A stretch of DNA of 32,036 nt, taken from IMG/VR virus record IMGVR_UViG_3300030389_004215, positions 1-32,036 of that record; one strand, written 5' to 3'. The translations under genes and the position numbers were made by a program. The notes beneath the pieces were generated by a model, which saw only the letters and a program-made list of their open reading frames with translations, was not told where the DNA came from and ran no database searches. Below are positions 15,315-23,436 of this stretch, one piece after another. Source of the stretch: a virus. Positions within the stretch are counted from its first letter, which is position 1; each line of letters starts with the position of its first letter.

Positions 15315-16046
15315 ATGATAACTAAGGATATGCAAACGACATTGACTTATTTATATGAAAAGCTAGATACAGAATCTAAAGTTTATTATAGTCGTTTTGG
15401 AGATGGTGATTTCCAAATCATTAAAGGTGAGCGTGAGATGATGCATAAATATTCGCCAGAACTTGCTGACGAATTGAGGGAATCCTTCGGAATAGTTGAT
15501 AATAATTACATTCGAGGCACAATGTATAATGAACCTACATATAACGGAAGTCAATTGATAAATCAATCATCTGAAAATTTCAAACATATCCTTGAGATTA
15601 TTAAAGATAACTTTTCGAATTACAAAGAGTTCGTGTTATATTCTCATGTGTTATTTACATATATAGTTATGCATGAACAAGATATATTTTTAGATTTTAT
15701 GAACAATTTTATTCGACCAAAAAGAAAACTCTTTATAGGATCTATAAAAAAATCATCAATAGAAAGATTGGTCGGTGATGTTCATTATTGTGTAGCAGTT
15801 CCATCAAGAGATGCTTATTACAACATAAATGAATGGTGGCCAGAGGTTTTAGATTGTATTAATGATGTTGAATTAGTTTTACCTTCTGCTGGTATGGCGG
15901 GTAGAGTTATTCAAAAAAGATTGTGGAACTTAGATAAGAATATTCATAGTATAGAATTAGGTTCAATGGTTGATGTGGTAGACGATTTAAATACGAGAAG
16001 TTGGATGAACAATAAAAAACAAATTATAGATAGGATTTTAATATGA
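15315..16046 (+). CDS. GT-D-fold glycosyltransferase (DUF1792-like)
   Basis: A 243-residue protein with the GT-D family hallmark YYSRFGDGDFQIIKGE near its N terminus (residues 24-39). In DUF1792/GT-D enzymes this loop carries a DxE-type metal motif; here it reads Asp30-Gly-Asp32. Later segments KLFIGSIKKSSIERL, VAVPSRDAYYNI and VLPSAGMAGRVIQKRL are also typical of the family, which transfers hexoses onto protein-linked or polymer glycans in known members. I chose ATG 15315, one base after the previous stop, over an in-frame upstream codon at 15240 that would lie inside the SDR gene. It is soluble and overlaps the next gene by ATGA. Confidence 0.72.
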   Translation: MITKDMQTTLTYLYEKLDTESKVYYSRFGDGDFQIIKGEREMMHKYSPELADELRESFGIVDNNYIRGTMYNEPTYNGSQLINQSSENFKHILEIIKDNFSNYKEFVLYSHVLFTYIVMHEQDIFLDFMNNFIRPKRKLFIGSIKKSSIERLVGDVHYCVAVPSRDAYYNINEWWPEVLDCINDVELVLPSAGMAGRVIQKRLWNLDKNIHSIELGSMVDVVDDLNTRSWMNNKKQIIDRILI

Positions 16047-17011
16047 ACATATTAATAACAGGTGGTACTGGTTTTGTAGGTAGTCATATGATTGATTACA
16101 TATTAAAGTATGCTATAAAACCGAATCAAAAATTATATTGTACAAAAAGATGGATGGAAGATACTAAAAATGTTGATCACATCGATGATAAAAGATTTGA
16201 ATTTATTGATTGTGATTTACTAGACGCTAATAGTATACGAAGGGCAGTGGAAATTTCTAAACCAGAAAAGGTATTTCATTTTGCTGCTCAAAGTTTTCCT
16301 GAAGTTAGTTTTAAAATACCTATTATAACACTACAGACAAACACAGTTGGTACTACACATTTATTGGAAGCTATAAAAGAATCAGATTATGATCCTGTAA
16401 TTGTTAGTGTTTCAACAAGTGAGGTTTATGGTATGCCAGAAGAAGATGAAGTTCCGATTAAAGAAACAAACCCTATTAGAGCTGCTAATCCATACTCAAT
16501 ATCAAAGGTTGGTCATGATTTGATGTCTCAGTATTATTACAAAGCATACGGTATGAAAATTATCGTGACTCGTATGTTTAGTCATGAAGGTGCTCGTAGG
16601 GGTAAACAATTTGCTCTATCTTCTTTTGCGTATCAGATTGCTAAAGCTGAAAAACTTGTGGGTGAACAATTTATATATCATGGTAATTTGGATTCAACAA
16701 GAACCTATGCTCATATTGACGATGCGATAAGCGCTTATTGGGTGTGTTCTAATAGTCAAAAGTTTGGAGAGGTTTACAATATCGGTGGAGACCAAACTTG
16801 TACGGTCGGAGAAGCATTGGATAAGTTAATCAGTATGTCCACGAAGAAAGACCTAATAAAAAAATTAGACAAAGATAGATTAAGACCTACTGATATCACA
16901 TTACAGATACCAGACACCACCAAGTTCAGACATGAGTTTGCTTGGACACCGATGAAAAATCTAACAAACGTATGTGAGGATTTATTAAAGTATTGGAGAG
17001 GTGTTTTGTGA
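16043..17011 (+). CDS. GDP-mannose 4,6-dehydratase-like SDR
   Basis: A 322-residue extended SDR of the NDP-sugar 4,6-dehydratase type. It has TGGTGFVG (residues 6-13), FHFAAQSFPEVSF (78-90) and NTVGTTHLLEAI, with the dehydratase triad region STSEVYG (124-130; Thr125, Glu127) and YSISK (Tyr151, Lys155). RMFSHEGARRGKQFALSS aligns with the GMD RRG loop that binds NADP in a neighbouring subunit. It is less typical than the GMD at 24933, and NADP-GMD, CDP-glucose 4,6-dehydratase or a related enzyme are all possible. It sits just before an RmlC-like epimerase, so a 4,6-dehydration followed by 3- or 5-epimerisation is plausible. Confidence 0.8.
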   Translation: MNILITGGTGFVGSHMIDYILKYAIKPNQKLYCTKRWMEDTKNVDHIDDKRFEFIDCDLLDANSIRRAVEISKPEKVFHFAAQSFPEVSFKIPIITLQTNTVGTTHLLEAIKESDYDPVIVSVSTSEVYGMPEEDEVPIKETNPIRAANPYSISKVGHDLMSQYYYKAYGMKIIVTRMFSHEGARRGKQFALSSFAYQIAKAEKLVGEQFIYHGNLDSTRTYAHIDDAISAYWVCSNSQKFGEVYNIGGDQTCTVGEALDKLISMSTKKDLIKKLDKDRLRPTDITLQIPDTTKFRHEFAWTPMKNLTNVCEDLLKYWRGVL

Positions 17012-17481
17012 TAAACGGTGTGGTAATTAGAGAACAAGATACTTTTACTGATTATAGAGGTGACCTTTATACCATTTGGAAAGATGGTGATTTTGATTTG
17101 GAATTCAATCATGATAAAGTCTCTACATCAAGAAAAAATGTTTTGCGTGGGATACACGGTGACCAAAAATCTTGGAAACTAGTAACTTGTCTTTATGGCG
17201 AAATATACTTTGTCATCGTAGATAATAGAGAATCTTCAGATACATTTACACAATGGGAATCTATGTTATTAAGTGATAGAAATAAAAGACAAGTTTTATT
17301 ACCACCAGGTGTTGGTAATGGTTTTTTAGTGATGAGTAATACTTCAGTTTTTCATTATAAATGGTCTTACGAAGGGGAATATCCAGATGTGGATAAACAA
17401 TTTACGATAAAATGGAATGATCCAATAATAGGAATAGATTGGCCAATACAAAATCCAATTTTATCAAGGAGAGATAAATGA
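17008..17481 (+). CDS. dTDP-4-dehydrorhamnose 3,5-epimerase-like (RmlC) protein
   Basis: A 157-residue cupin of the RmlC group. FTDYRGDLYTIW, then NVLRGIHGDQKSWKLV (His50 corresponds to the catalytic base of RmlC), WESMLLSDRNKRQVLLPPG and IKWNDPIIGIDWP follow the family order. One departure is GVGNGF around residue 104, where RmlC usually has AHGF with a histidine, so this may be a 3-epimerase or otherwise altered enzyme. The start is GTG 17008 overlapping the previous TGA, with GGAGAGG at 16995-17001; an in-frame TTG at 16993 is less likely. The likely substrate is the 4-keto sugar from the dehydratase just upstream. Confidence 0.8.
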   Translation: MINGVVIREQDTFTDYRGDLYTIWKDGDFDLEFNHDKVSTSRKNVLRGIHGDQKSWKLVTCLYGEIYFVIVDNRESSDTFTQWESMLLSDRNKRQVLLPPGVGNGFLVMSNTSVFHYKWSYEGEYPDVDKQFTIKWNDPIIGIDWPIQNPILSRRDK

Positions 17482-18257
17482 AAATTAGCATAATGTGGAT
17501 GACTAGAAAAAGGTCACATGAACTAATTTATTCTTTATCATCTTTTATCATGAGAGCAAAAGATAATTCTAATGTGGAATACATAGTTATTTCAGATCCT
17601 GATGATGATGACACATACGAGGCTATTGAAAAAATAAATAGAATGTGTTTTGTCGATGATGTAGAAATAAAAAACTTAGTTTCTGATAAAAGATATGGAT
17701 ACGAAGAATTAGAGCAGTATCAAAATATTGTTGGAGAGGTTTTCACTGGCGATTGTTTATTTATAATGAATGATGATGTGGTATGTTTAAATGATGATTG
17801 GGATGAAGAAATAAGGAACTCACTAAAACCTCATGTCGAAAATGCAAGATGGATAGGTTTGGCCGGAGTAAATGAAAATTGGAAAGGTTCTACGACTTTT
17901 GTGGGTATTAATCGAAAGTGGTATGACATAACAAAAAGAGTTTCAGGAAACAGAGCTACAGATGGTTACATAATGACGCTTGGTAAAAAGTTAGGAATAG
18001 AGCCACTAAGACCTAAAGTAGAAATGGTTCACTTACAAAGAGGTAGAGAAACTGTTACATTTGAACGAAACAATAAGAGATATATTACTGGTGGATTACC
18101 AGACGATGGTTTAGGTGGATATCCAACTGAAAGTCCAAAACCACCAAAATATTACCACGATCATAATGAGTTCACAAATGACTACACCGATTTTGTAGAG
18201 GGTAAAAAAAGATTTGATAAAGACTTCAAAAAATTAAAGGAACACTATGCAAAATAG
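17478..18257 (+). CDS. GT2-like glycosyltransferase
   Basis: A 259-residue GT-A-like protein. The start MKISIMWMTRKRSHELIYSL and VISDPDDDDTYEAI (37-50) match the nucleotide-binding sheet, and LFIMNDDVVCLNDDWDE (94-110) holds the metal-binding acidic pair Asp99-Asp100, replacing a strict DxD. A C-terminal PPKYYHDHNEFTNDY segment is His/Tyr-rich. No membrane span is seen. It overlaps the RmlC-like gene by ATGA and the next small gene by 11 bases. A glycosyltransferase is the most likely role; the sugar is unknown. Confidence 0.68.
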   Translation: MKISIMWMTRKRSHELIYSLSSFIMRAKDNSNVEYIVISDPDDDDTYEAIEKINRMCFVDDVEIKNLVSDKRYGYEELEQYQNIVGEVFTGDCLFIMNDDVVCLNDDWDEEIRNSLKPHVENARWIGLAGVNENWKGSTTFVGINRKWYDITKRVSGNRATDGYIMTLGKKLGIEPLRPKVEMVHLQRGRETVTFERNNKRYITGGLPDDGLGGYPTESPKPPKYYHDHNEFTNDYTDFVEGKKRFDKDFKKLKEHYAK

Positions 18258-18636
18258 AAAATACTTACCAACAATTGCAGAATTGATAGATAGGCTTTCT
18301 ATCATTCAGTTAAAAGAGGTTTTTATTACAGAACATAAAGAAGAGTATGCTAAAGAAATAGAAGATATAGTTCATGATTTGTCGGAGCTTGGTTTGAACG
18401 GAGAGATGATAAGAGCAATCATAGTATTGGCTCAAATGAATTTACACATCTGGCATAACGAAACAAAATATAGAGCGGGTGAAGGTGATGGAAATCTTGG
18501 TTTGACTCACGGACTAAATGGTATCAGAAATACAGCAAAGAATATTATACAAGACCATGTTGATGATAATAGTAGAAAAGATTATAAGATAGATTGTATC
18601 GCTGCTGAGTTCAAAGATTGGGAAGTGTCTTGGTAG
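18247..18636 (+). CDS. Helical hypothetical protein, possibly DUF4254-like
   Basis: A 129-residue helical protein. LPTIAELIDRLSIIQLKEVF (residues 6-25) and AQMNLHIWHNETKYRAGEGDG (about 62-82) resemble the IxELIDRLSIxxLK and NxxxWHxED phrases of DUF4254, a family of unknown function often found beside LPS glycosyltransferases. I am not certain of the match. There are no catalytic motifs of known sugar enzymes and no membrane span. Its start is inside the end of the preceding gene and its end overlaps the next, so it is tightly coupled to two transferase-like genes. Confidence 0.55.
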   Translation: MQNRKYLPTIAELIDRLSIIQLKEVFITEHKEEYAKEIEDIVHDLSELGLNGEMIRAIIVLAQMNLHIWHNETKYRAGEGDGNLGLTHGLNGIRNTAKNIIQDHVDDNSRKDYKIDCIAAEFKDWEVSW

Positions 18637-19466
18637 AATATGATCCACCACTATGTGTATTTACTTCTGATAAATACATGAGATGTTTACCTATTTGGTG
18701 TCACTTATTCAATAAGTATTGGCATAGTTATAGAGAAAAAAATGTGATCATACTTGGTTATTCTATTCCTAAATTTAAGGATTGGGATTTTCCAAATAAT
18801 ATTAAATATTTTTCATTAGGGGAACATCAGCCGGTAGAGAGGTGGTCTAATAAAATCTTAGAGTTCTTACAAGCACAAAAATTTGATCATATTCAGTGGT
18901 GCACTGAGGATTCATTCCTATCATCTCCTGTAAATTTTTCAATTTATTTTCAATTGATGAATGAGTTGATAGATCCAACAGTTGGTCGTATTGCTCTTAC
19001 AAATGATTTTCAAGCAGTGACACGAAACCATTCAGTTATCAAAAAATTACCTGATTTTACTTTACTTGAAGCAAATAAAGATGCTAAAAATAGAATTTGT
19101 GGAACATGGTCTGTTTTTTCAAAAGATTGTTTTTTCAAAGTTATAAAACCAAATATGTCACCTTGGGATTTAGAGGATTATGGTAACCCTAATTATGATA
19201 TTAAAAACAACATTGATTTTAGAATTTTAGGTGCTGGAAATAATTGGCCATTGAGAACCACTTGTGCTATACGAAGCACAGGAAAATATCAAAAAATAAA
19301 AATGAAACCTGACGAAAGACCGTTAATGTTACAACCTATAAATGAGGAGGCAGGAAATCACTTTGGATTTTCAAATAGAGAATTTCCTAATGACTCATTG
19401 GATGAATTAAAAGAATTAAGATTTATAGACAACAATCATAAAATGATTATAGAAATGGAGATTTGA
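18630..19466 (+). CDS. Glycosyltransferase-like hypothetical protein
   Basis: A protein of about 278 residues with GT-A-like features: an N-terminal strand LCVFTSDKYMRCLPIWCHLF, NVIILGYSIPKF, then FDHIQWCTEDSFLSSPVNF, in which TEDSF sits where a DxD-type motif would be. KNRICGTWSVFSKDCFF resembles the acceptor-side GxW...S segment of many cluster-encoded transferases. The start is ambiguous: TTG 18630 (used here, GGGAAG at 18620-18625) or TTG 18618; no ATG exists near. The call is by shape and context, and the sugar is unknown. Confidence 0.5.
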   Translation: MVEYDPPLCVFTSDKYMRCLPIWCHLFNKYWHSYREKNVIILGYSIPKFKDWDFPNNIKYFSLGEHQPVERWSNKILEFLQAQKFDHIQWCTEDSFLSSPVNFSIYFQLMNELIDPTVGRIALTNDFQAVTRNHSVIKKLPDFTLLEANKDAKNRICGTWSVFSKDCFFKVIKPNMSPWDLEDYGNPNYDIKNNIDFRILGAGNNWPLRTTCAIRSTGKYQKIKMKPDERPLMLQPINEEAGNHFGFSNREFPNDSLDELKELRFIDNNHKMIIEMEI

Positions 19467-19467
19467 C

Positions 19468-19920
19468 ATGACACTACAACATGGAAATATAAAAACACAA
19501 GTTGCTATGGAAAGTTGTCATATTCCTAAAGGTTGGGGTGAAGAAATTATTATAGAAAATAATGAAATGTATTGTGGGAAGATATTAGTTTTTAAAAAAG
19601 GATGTAAATTTTCCATGCATTACCACATGAATAAAGATGAGACTTGGTGGATAGAAAAAGGTGAATTTAATTACACTTTCATAGATACTGAGACAGCGTA
19701 TCCGACAACAATTAAACTAACACCTGGTTGGGTAGTTAGACAATATCCTGGTCAACCACATCAGTTGGAAGCCTTGACTGAGGGTAGGATATTCGAAGTT
19801 TCCACACATCATGAAGACTCAGACTCTTATAGAGTATTACCAGGCGATAGTCAAGCGGCAGTATGGGATAGTATTGAAAATTTTAAAAAAGATGAAAAAT
19901 TAGGAGACAGACACAAATGA
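19468..19920 (+). CDS. Cupin-domain sugar-phosphate isomerase-like protein
   Basis: A 150-residue single cupin. Motif 1 is FSMHYHMNKDETWWIEKGEF (residues 48-67; His51, His53 and Glu58 as metal ligands) and motif 2 includes PGQPHQLEA (His98). The HYHxxKDE pattern is that of the C-terminal cupin of type II mannose-6-phosphate isomerases and of related stand-alone sugar isomerases. Because GDP-mannose is the probable precursor of this cluster, a phosphomannose-isomerase-like role is attractive, but a stand-alone cupin could equally be an epimerase or binding protein. It is followed by an ATGA-coupled sugar kinase. A ribosome site ggaga precedes ATG 19468. Confidence 0.72.
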   Translation: MTLQHGNIKTQVAMESCHIPKGWGEEIIIENNEMYCGKILVFKKGCKFSMHYHMNKDETWWIEKGEFNYTFIDTETAYPTTIKLTPGWVVRQYPGQPHQLEALTEGRIFEVSTHHEDSDSYRVLPGDSQAAVWDSIENFKKDEKLGDRHK

Positions 19921-20684
19921 AGATATTAGTAGTGGGGGATAGTTGTAAAGACATTTTTATATATGGTAAAGTTAAGAGGTTAACACCAGAAGCACCAGTG
20001 CCTGTATTTAATCCAACTAAAGAAAAATCAAATGATGGCATGGCAAAAAATGTTTCCAATAACATTGAAGCATTGAATGTTAATATATGTACAATAACTA
20101 ATAGAAATAGTATTAAGAAAATTCGTTATGTAGATGATAAGTCAAATCAATTAGTGATAAGAGTTGATGAACATGATTACTGTAGGAGAATACAAACGGA
20201 TGTGTTGACACAGATAAAGGACAATCATTGTAAACCACATTTCAATGACATCACAAAAGTTGATGCTATTGTTATTTCTGATTATGATAAGGGTTTTTTA
20301 GAGGAAGAAGATATTAAATACATATGTGAAAATAACAAAAATGTTTTTATTGATACTAAAAAGAAAATGGGCGATTGGATAGTAGATGCCGATTTTTTAA
20401 AAATAAATGATTTAGAATTTGAACAAAATAAAGAGTTTTTTGAATCATCAAAAGTTATGTTAGACAAGACAATAATAACGAGAGGTAGAGAGGGTTGTAT
20501 ATACAAAGGTAAGGTCTATCCAACTGATGATGTGCCAGTCAAAGATATATCTGGAGCTGGTGATACTTTTCTTGCTGGGTTAGTAGTGGAGTATGTAAGG
20601 AGTAATAACATAGAAAAGGCAATAGACTATGCTCAGGAATGCACAAAGATAGTTGTACAAAAACATGGTGTGTCTACTATTTAA
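19917..20684 (+). CDS. PfkB-family kinase, HldE/RfaE N-domain-like (heptose-7-phosphate kinase)
   Basis: A 255-residue ribokinase-fold kinase. The start VVGDSCKDIFIYG and RLTPEAPVPVF (residues 21-31) are the HldE/RfaE kinase-domain signature. VISDYDKGFL (119-128) and DISGAGDTFLAGL (210-222, catalytic Asp216) complete the PfkB pattern. HldE kinase domains phosphorylate D-glycero-D-manno-heptose-7-phosphate. Here the domain is short (255 versus about 310 residues) and the nucleotidyltransferase half of HldE is absent. No heptose isomerase, phosphatase or nucleotidyltransferase gene is seen in the window, so it may feed into a host heptose pathway or use another sugar phosphate. Confidence 0.82.
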   Translation: MKILVVGDSCKDIFIYGKVKRLTPEAPVPVFNPTKEKSNDGMAKNVSNNIEALNVNICTITNRNSIKKIRYVDDKSNQLVIRVDEHDYCRRIQTDVLTQIKDNHCKPHFNDITKVDAIVISDYDKGFLEEEDIKYICENNKNVFIDTKKKMGDWIVDADFLKINDLEFEQNKEFFESSKVMLDKTIITRGREGCIYKGKVYPTDDVPVKDISGAGDTFLAGLVVEYVRSNNIEKAIDYAQECTKIVVQKHGVSTI

Positions 20685-20689
20685 GTTTA

Positions 20690-20697
20690 TATTTATA
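20690..20697 (+). promoter_or_regulatory. TATTTATA intergenic motif, candidate promoter element (copy 2)
   Basis: The 33-base spacer after the kinase stop contains TATTTATA within a run of alternating A and T, 20 bases before ATG 20718. It is one of three spacers in the window carrying this octamer, and the only break of this length inside the glycan block, so it may start a second glycan transcript. No convincing -35 box is present. Promoter function is inferred. Confidence 0.35.
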
Positions 20698-20717
20698 TAT
20701 ATATGAAAGGGTTATAA

Positions 20718-21323
20718 ATGTATAAAAAAGTTTTAGCTTTAGCACCACATACAGATGATGTCGAACTAGGATGTGGTGGGTACTTATCTAAATTAACGAA
20801 GAATAAAGTTGTTGTGGATGTGATTGCTTTTTCTGAAGCACAACCTTTATCTGTTGGTGATCCTGTACAAGAATTTGAAAATGCCATGGAAATCATAGGG
20901 GTTAATAAAACAGATTTCTTAGGTTACAGACCAAGATATTTTCATGAAAGAAGACAGGATATTTTAGAGTATCTTTGGAGCACAAATAAAAAAGATAACT
21001 ATGATTTGGTTTTGTGTCCATCATCACATGACCACCACCAAGACCATCAAGTTATATATGAAGAGTGTTTTCGTGCATTTAAAAAGACAAGTATATTTGG
21101 TTATGAGATGCCTTGGAACAATAGAACTTTTTCAACAGATATTTTTGTAAAATTGACAAAAGAAAATTTGGATGAAAAATTTAAAATGTTAGATTGTTAT
21201 AAAACTCAAGGTGAGAGAGCTTTCATGAATAAAAATTATATTTTTGACATGGCTAGAACAAGGGGTTTACAAATAGACTCTGAGTTTGCAGAGTGTTATG
21301 AAGCAATAAGGGTGGTTCTATGA
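20718..21323 (+). CDS. PIG-L/LmbE-family deacetylase
   Basis: A 201-residue zinc deacetylase. LAPHTDDVELGCGG (residues 8-21; His11 and Asp14) and CPSSHDHHQDH (100-110; His107 and His110) are the two zinc-binding and catalytic motifs of the LmbE/PIG-L fold. Family members remove acetyl groups from N-acetylglucosamine-type sugars, sugar nucleotides or small glycosides. Length and motif order are as expected. It opens a new gene run after the spacer at 20685-20717, with AGGG then TTATAA before ATG. It would supply free-amine sugars for the later transferases. Confidence 0.85.
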   Translation: MYKKVLALAPHTDDVELGCGGYLSKLTKNKVVVDVIAFSEAQPLSVGDPVQEFENAMEIIGVNKTDFLGYRPRYFHERRQDILEYLWSTNKKDNYDLVLCPSSHDHHQDHQVIYEECFRAFKKTSIFGYEMPWNNRTFSTDIFVKLTKENLDEKFKMLDCYKTQGERAFMNKNYIFDMARTRGLQIDSEFAECYEAIRVVL

Positions 21324-22660
21324 GTAAAAACGTAGTTTTTTGGGTTGGGGTAAAGAACCAACATTATTCAGAGAAATATGGTGGATGGGAATGGATGGAT
21401 ATTAGTCGTAAGACTTGGGAGTATTGGTGTAAAAAACATGATGTAATATTCTTTCCTTTTGAAAAACCAATTAATAATGATTTAGTAAACTATAGAATTA
21501 ATTGGCAAAAATCAATATATTGTTTTGATTTGTTGGACGAGGCTGGTATTGATTATGACCAAATATTTTTAGTAGATGCCACTTGTATGGTCAAATGGGA
21601 CATGCCGAATATATTTGAGTTAACAGATAACAAGTTTACTGCTTGGAGAGAAACAGATAATTTAAATTGGGTTTACGATAGTGTAAGGGGTTACGAAGAA
21701 TTCTTTTCTTATAAACTAAATAAACACAACTATTTTAGTTCTGGTGTAATTATTTTTAACAAATCACATAAGGATATGTTTTTAGATTTTAAAGATTTGT
21801 ATCTTAACAACACCGAAGAGTTTGTAGAGTTGCAAGATAAAACTGTTCGTAAGGGTACAGAGCAAACACCTTTAAATTATTGGGTTCAGAAAAATAATGT
21901 AGAACTTAATTTAGATTTACCTTTCAGTTATAAGTTAACTCACATGCATCGTAAAGATATGTTTAAACCTAATTGGCAACTAAATGAGGATTCGACACCG
22001 TTCTTTATTAAATATGGTTACAATTGGGTTTTTAATGGCATACCAAAAAATCAAAGAACTGAAGTGATGTCTCAAACTTGGGGGTTTGTAAAAGATAACT
22101 ATGATGAGGATTATTTTCTTAATAGAGTTGTCCATAAAGATAAGTGGTGTAAAACAACATCAAGAAAATTCAAAGAAGATGTGCTTAGAATTTTTAGAGA
22201 TAGAAAAATGGACAATTGTATAGAAATAGGTTCGTGTAGAGGTGATACTACAAGAGTGTTGTCTGAGTGTTTCAAAAAAGTATATTCATTTGAACAATCA
22301 TCGGATAACATAACTTATATAAAAGAAAGGTGTTCTGATGTAGACAATGTAGAAATAAGTCAAGCCGATGTGTATGACTCAAACTTTGAAATACCAGATG
22401 TTAATGTAGCATTTATTGACGCCGGTCATTCAACTGAATTAGTAAAAAAAGATATCAGTAGATTTCTAAATAAAAATCCAAATATGGTTTTAGTATTTGA
22501 TGATTATGGGCAAAAAGATGAATCTATAAAGAAAGCTATTCTTGAGACTGGTGTAAAGGTAAGTAGACATATTGGTGAATATAATGGATTTAAGTTCAAC
22601 AGAATTAACGGAGAAGAAGTTACCATGATTGGTAGAGAAGGAGTTATTTGTAACTTATGA
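21320..22660 (+). CDS. Fusion: GT8-like glycosyltransferase domain plus SAM methyltransferase
   Basis: A 446-residue two-domain protein. Residues 1-260 match the stand-alone transferase encoded just downstream (WxxxIYCFDLLDEAGIDYDQIFLVDA, FSSGVIIFNKSHK, GTEQTPLNY). Residues about 298-446 form a Methyltransf_24-like domain: CIEIGSCRGDT (300-310), VYSFEQSSDN, VAFIDAGHS (363-371) and MVLVFDDYG (389-397). The transferase domain's metal motif is altered: VDAT (Asp86, Ala, Thr88) where the paralogue has VDAD. The domain may therefore bind without transferring, or use another metal ligand, while the second domain methylates the glycan. ATGA overlaps join it to both neighbours. Confidence 0.8.
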   Translation: MSKNVVFWVGVKNQHYSEKYGGWEWMDISRKTWEYWCKKHDVIFFPFEKPINNDLVNYRINWQKSIYCFDLLDEAGIDYDQIFLVDATCMVKWDMPNIFELTDNKFTAWRETDNLNWVYDSVRGYEEFFSYKLNKHNYFSSGVIIFNKSHKDMFLDFKDLYLNNTEEFVELQDKTVRKGTEQTPLNYWVQKNNVELNLDLPFSYKLTHMHRKDMFKPNWQLNEDSTPFFIKYGYNWVFNGIPKNQRTEVMSQTWGFVKDNYDEDYFLNRVVHKDKWCKTTSRKFKEDVLRIFRDRKMDNCIEIGSCRGDTTRVLSECFKKVYSFEQSSDNITYIKERCSDVDNVEISQADVYDSNFEIPDVNVAFIDAGHSTELVKKDISRFLNKNPNMVLVFDDYGQKDESIKKAILETGVKVSRHIGEYNGFKFNRINGEEVTMIGREGVICNL

Positions 22661-23436
22661 AGAATGTAGTTTTTATAGTAGACATAACTTTAAAAGGTTC
22701 ACAAAGAGAGGTTGGTAGATGGGCTGAAACTCGTAGTGATCCTTATGTGTTTTGTACGAAAGCTTGGAAGAAATGGTGCGATAAAAATGGTTGTGAGTTA
22801 TTTGTGTTGAATGAAGAGGTCTTACCACACAGTACGATGCCTGTTTCTTGGCAAAGATATTATGTTTTTGATTTATTAGAGGCAAGCGGTATCGAGTACG
22901 ACCAAATTTTATATGTTGATGCTGATACTATACCACATCCTGATTGTCCTAATGTATTCGAGATGAGTGATAGGAAGTTTTGCTTCGTTCACAATGAAGG
23001 TAGTTATGATTGGATTTTAAGAAGTATTGAGAATTATGGTAAATATTTTTTTGATGGGTATATGATACCTTGGACAGACTATTTTGATTCTGGTATGTTA
23101 ATATTCAATAAACAACACAAACAATTTTTTCAAAAAATAATAGAGTTTTTTCATGATAATAGAGAAAACTTGTTAAAGGTAGAGAGTGAGTGGCACGCTG
23201 GTACAGACCAAACTCCTGTTAATTTTTTGACTCACATCTTGAACATTGACTATAAGAGGTTACCATATGAATTCAATATGTGTGATATGTTCAGAAAAGA
23301 AATATTAAATAATGATATGACTTTTACAAAATGGGGTTGGATATATCAGTATAATAGCATTCCAAACAATGTAGAAGACAGACTAACTTTTCATTGGATG
23401 GAAAAAACGTATAATCTTTTATGGAAAGGAAAGTGA
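22657..23436 (+). CDS. GT8-like glycosyltransferase (GT-A fold)
   Basis: A 259-residue GT-A transferase. YVDADTIPHPDCPNVFEM (about residues 86-103) carries an intact DxD (Asp88, Asp90); YFDSGMLIFNKQHKQFF and GTDQTPVNFL are the acceptor-side segments seen in GT8-like proteins. It is paralogous to the first 260 residues of the fusion protein just upstream and probably arose by local duplication. There are no membrane spans. The start overlaps the upstream stop (ATGA), and the end overlaps the next gene by one base. Confidence 0.78.
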   Translation: MKNVVFIVDITLKGSQREVGRWAETRSDPYVFCTKAWKKWCDKNGCELFVLNEEVLPHSTMPVSWQRYYVFDLLEASGIEYDQILYVDADTIPHPDCPNVFEMSDRKFCFVHNEGSYDWILRSIENYGKYFFDGYMIPWTDYFDSGMLIFNKQHKQFFQKIIEFFHDNRENLLKVESEWHAGTDQTPVNFLTHILNIDYKRLPYEFNMCDMFRKEILNNDMTFTKWGWIYQYNSIPNNVEDRLTFHWMEKTYNLLWKGK

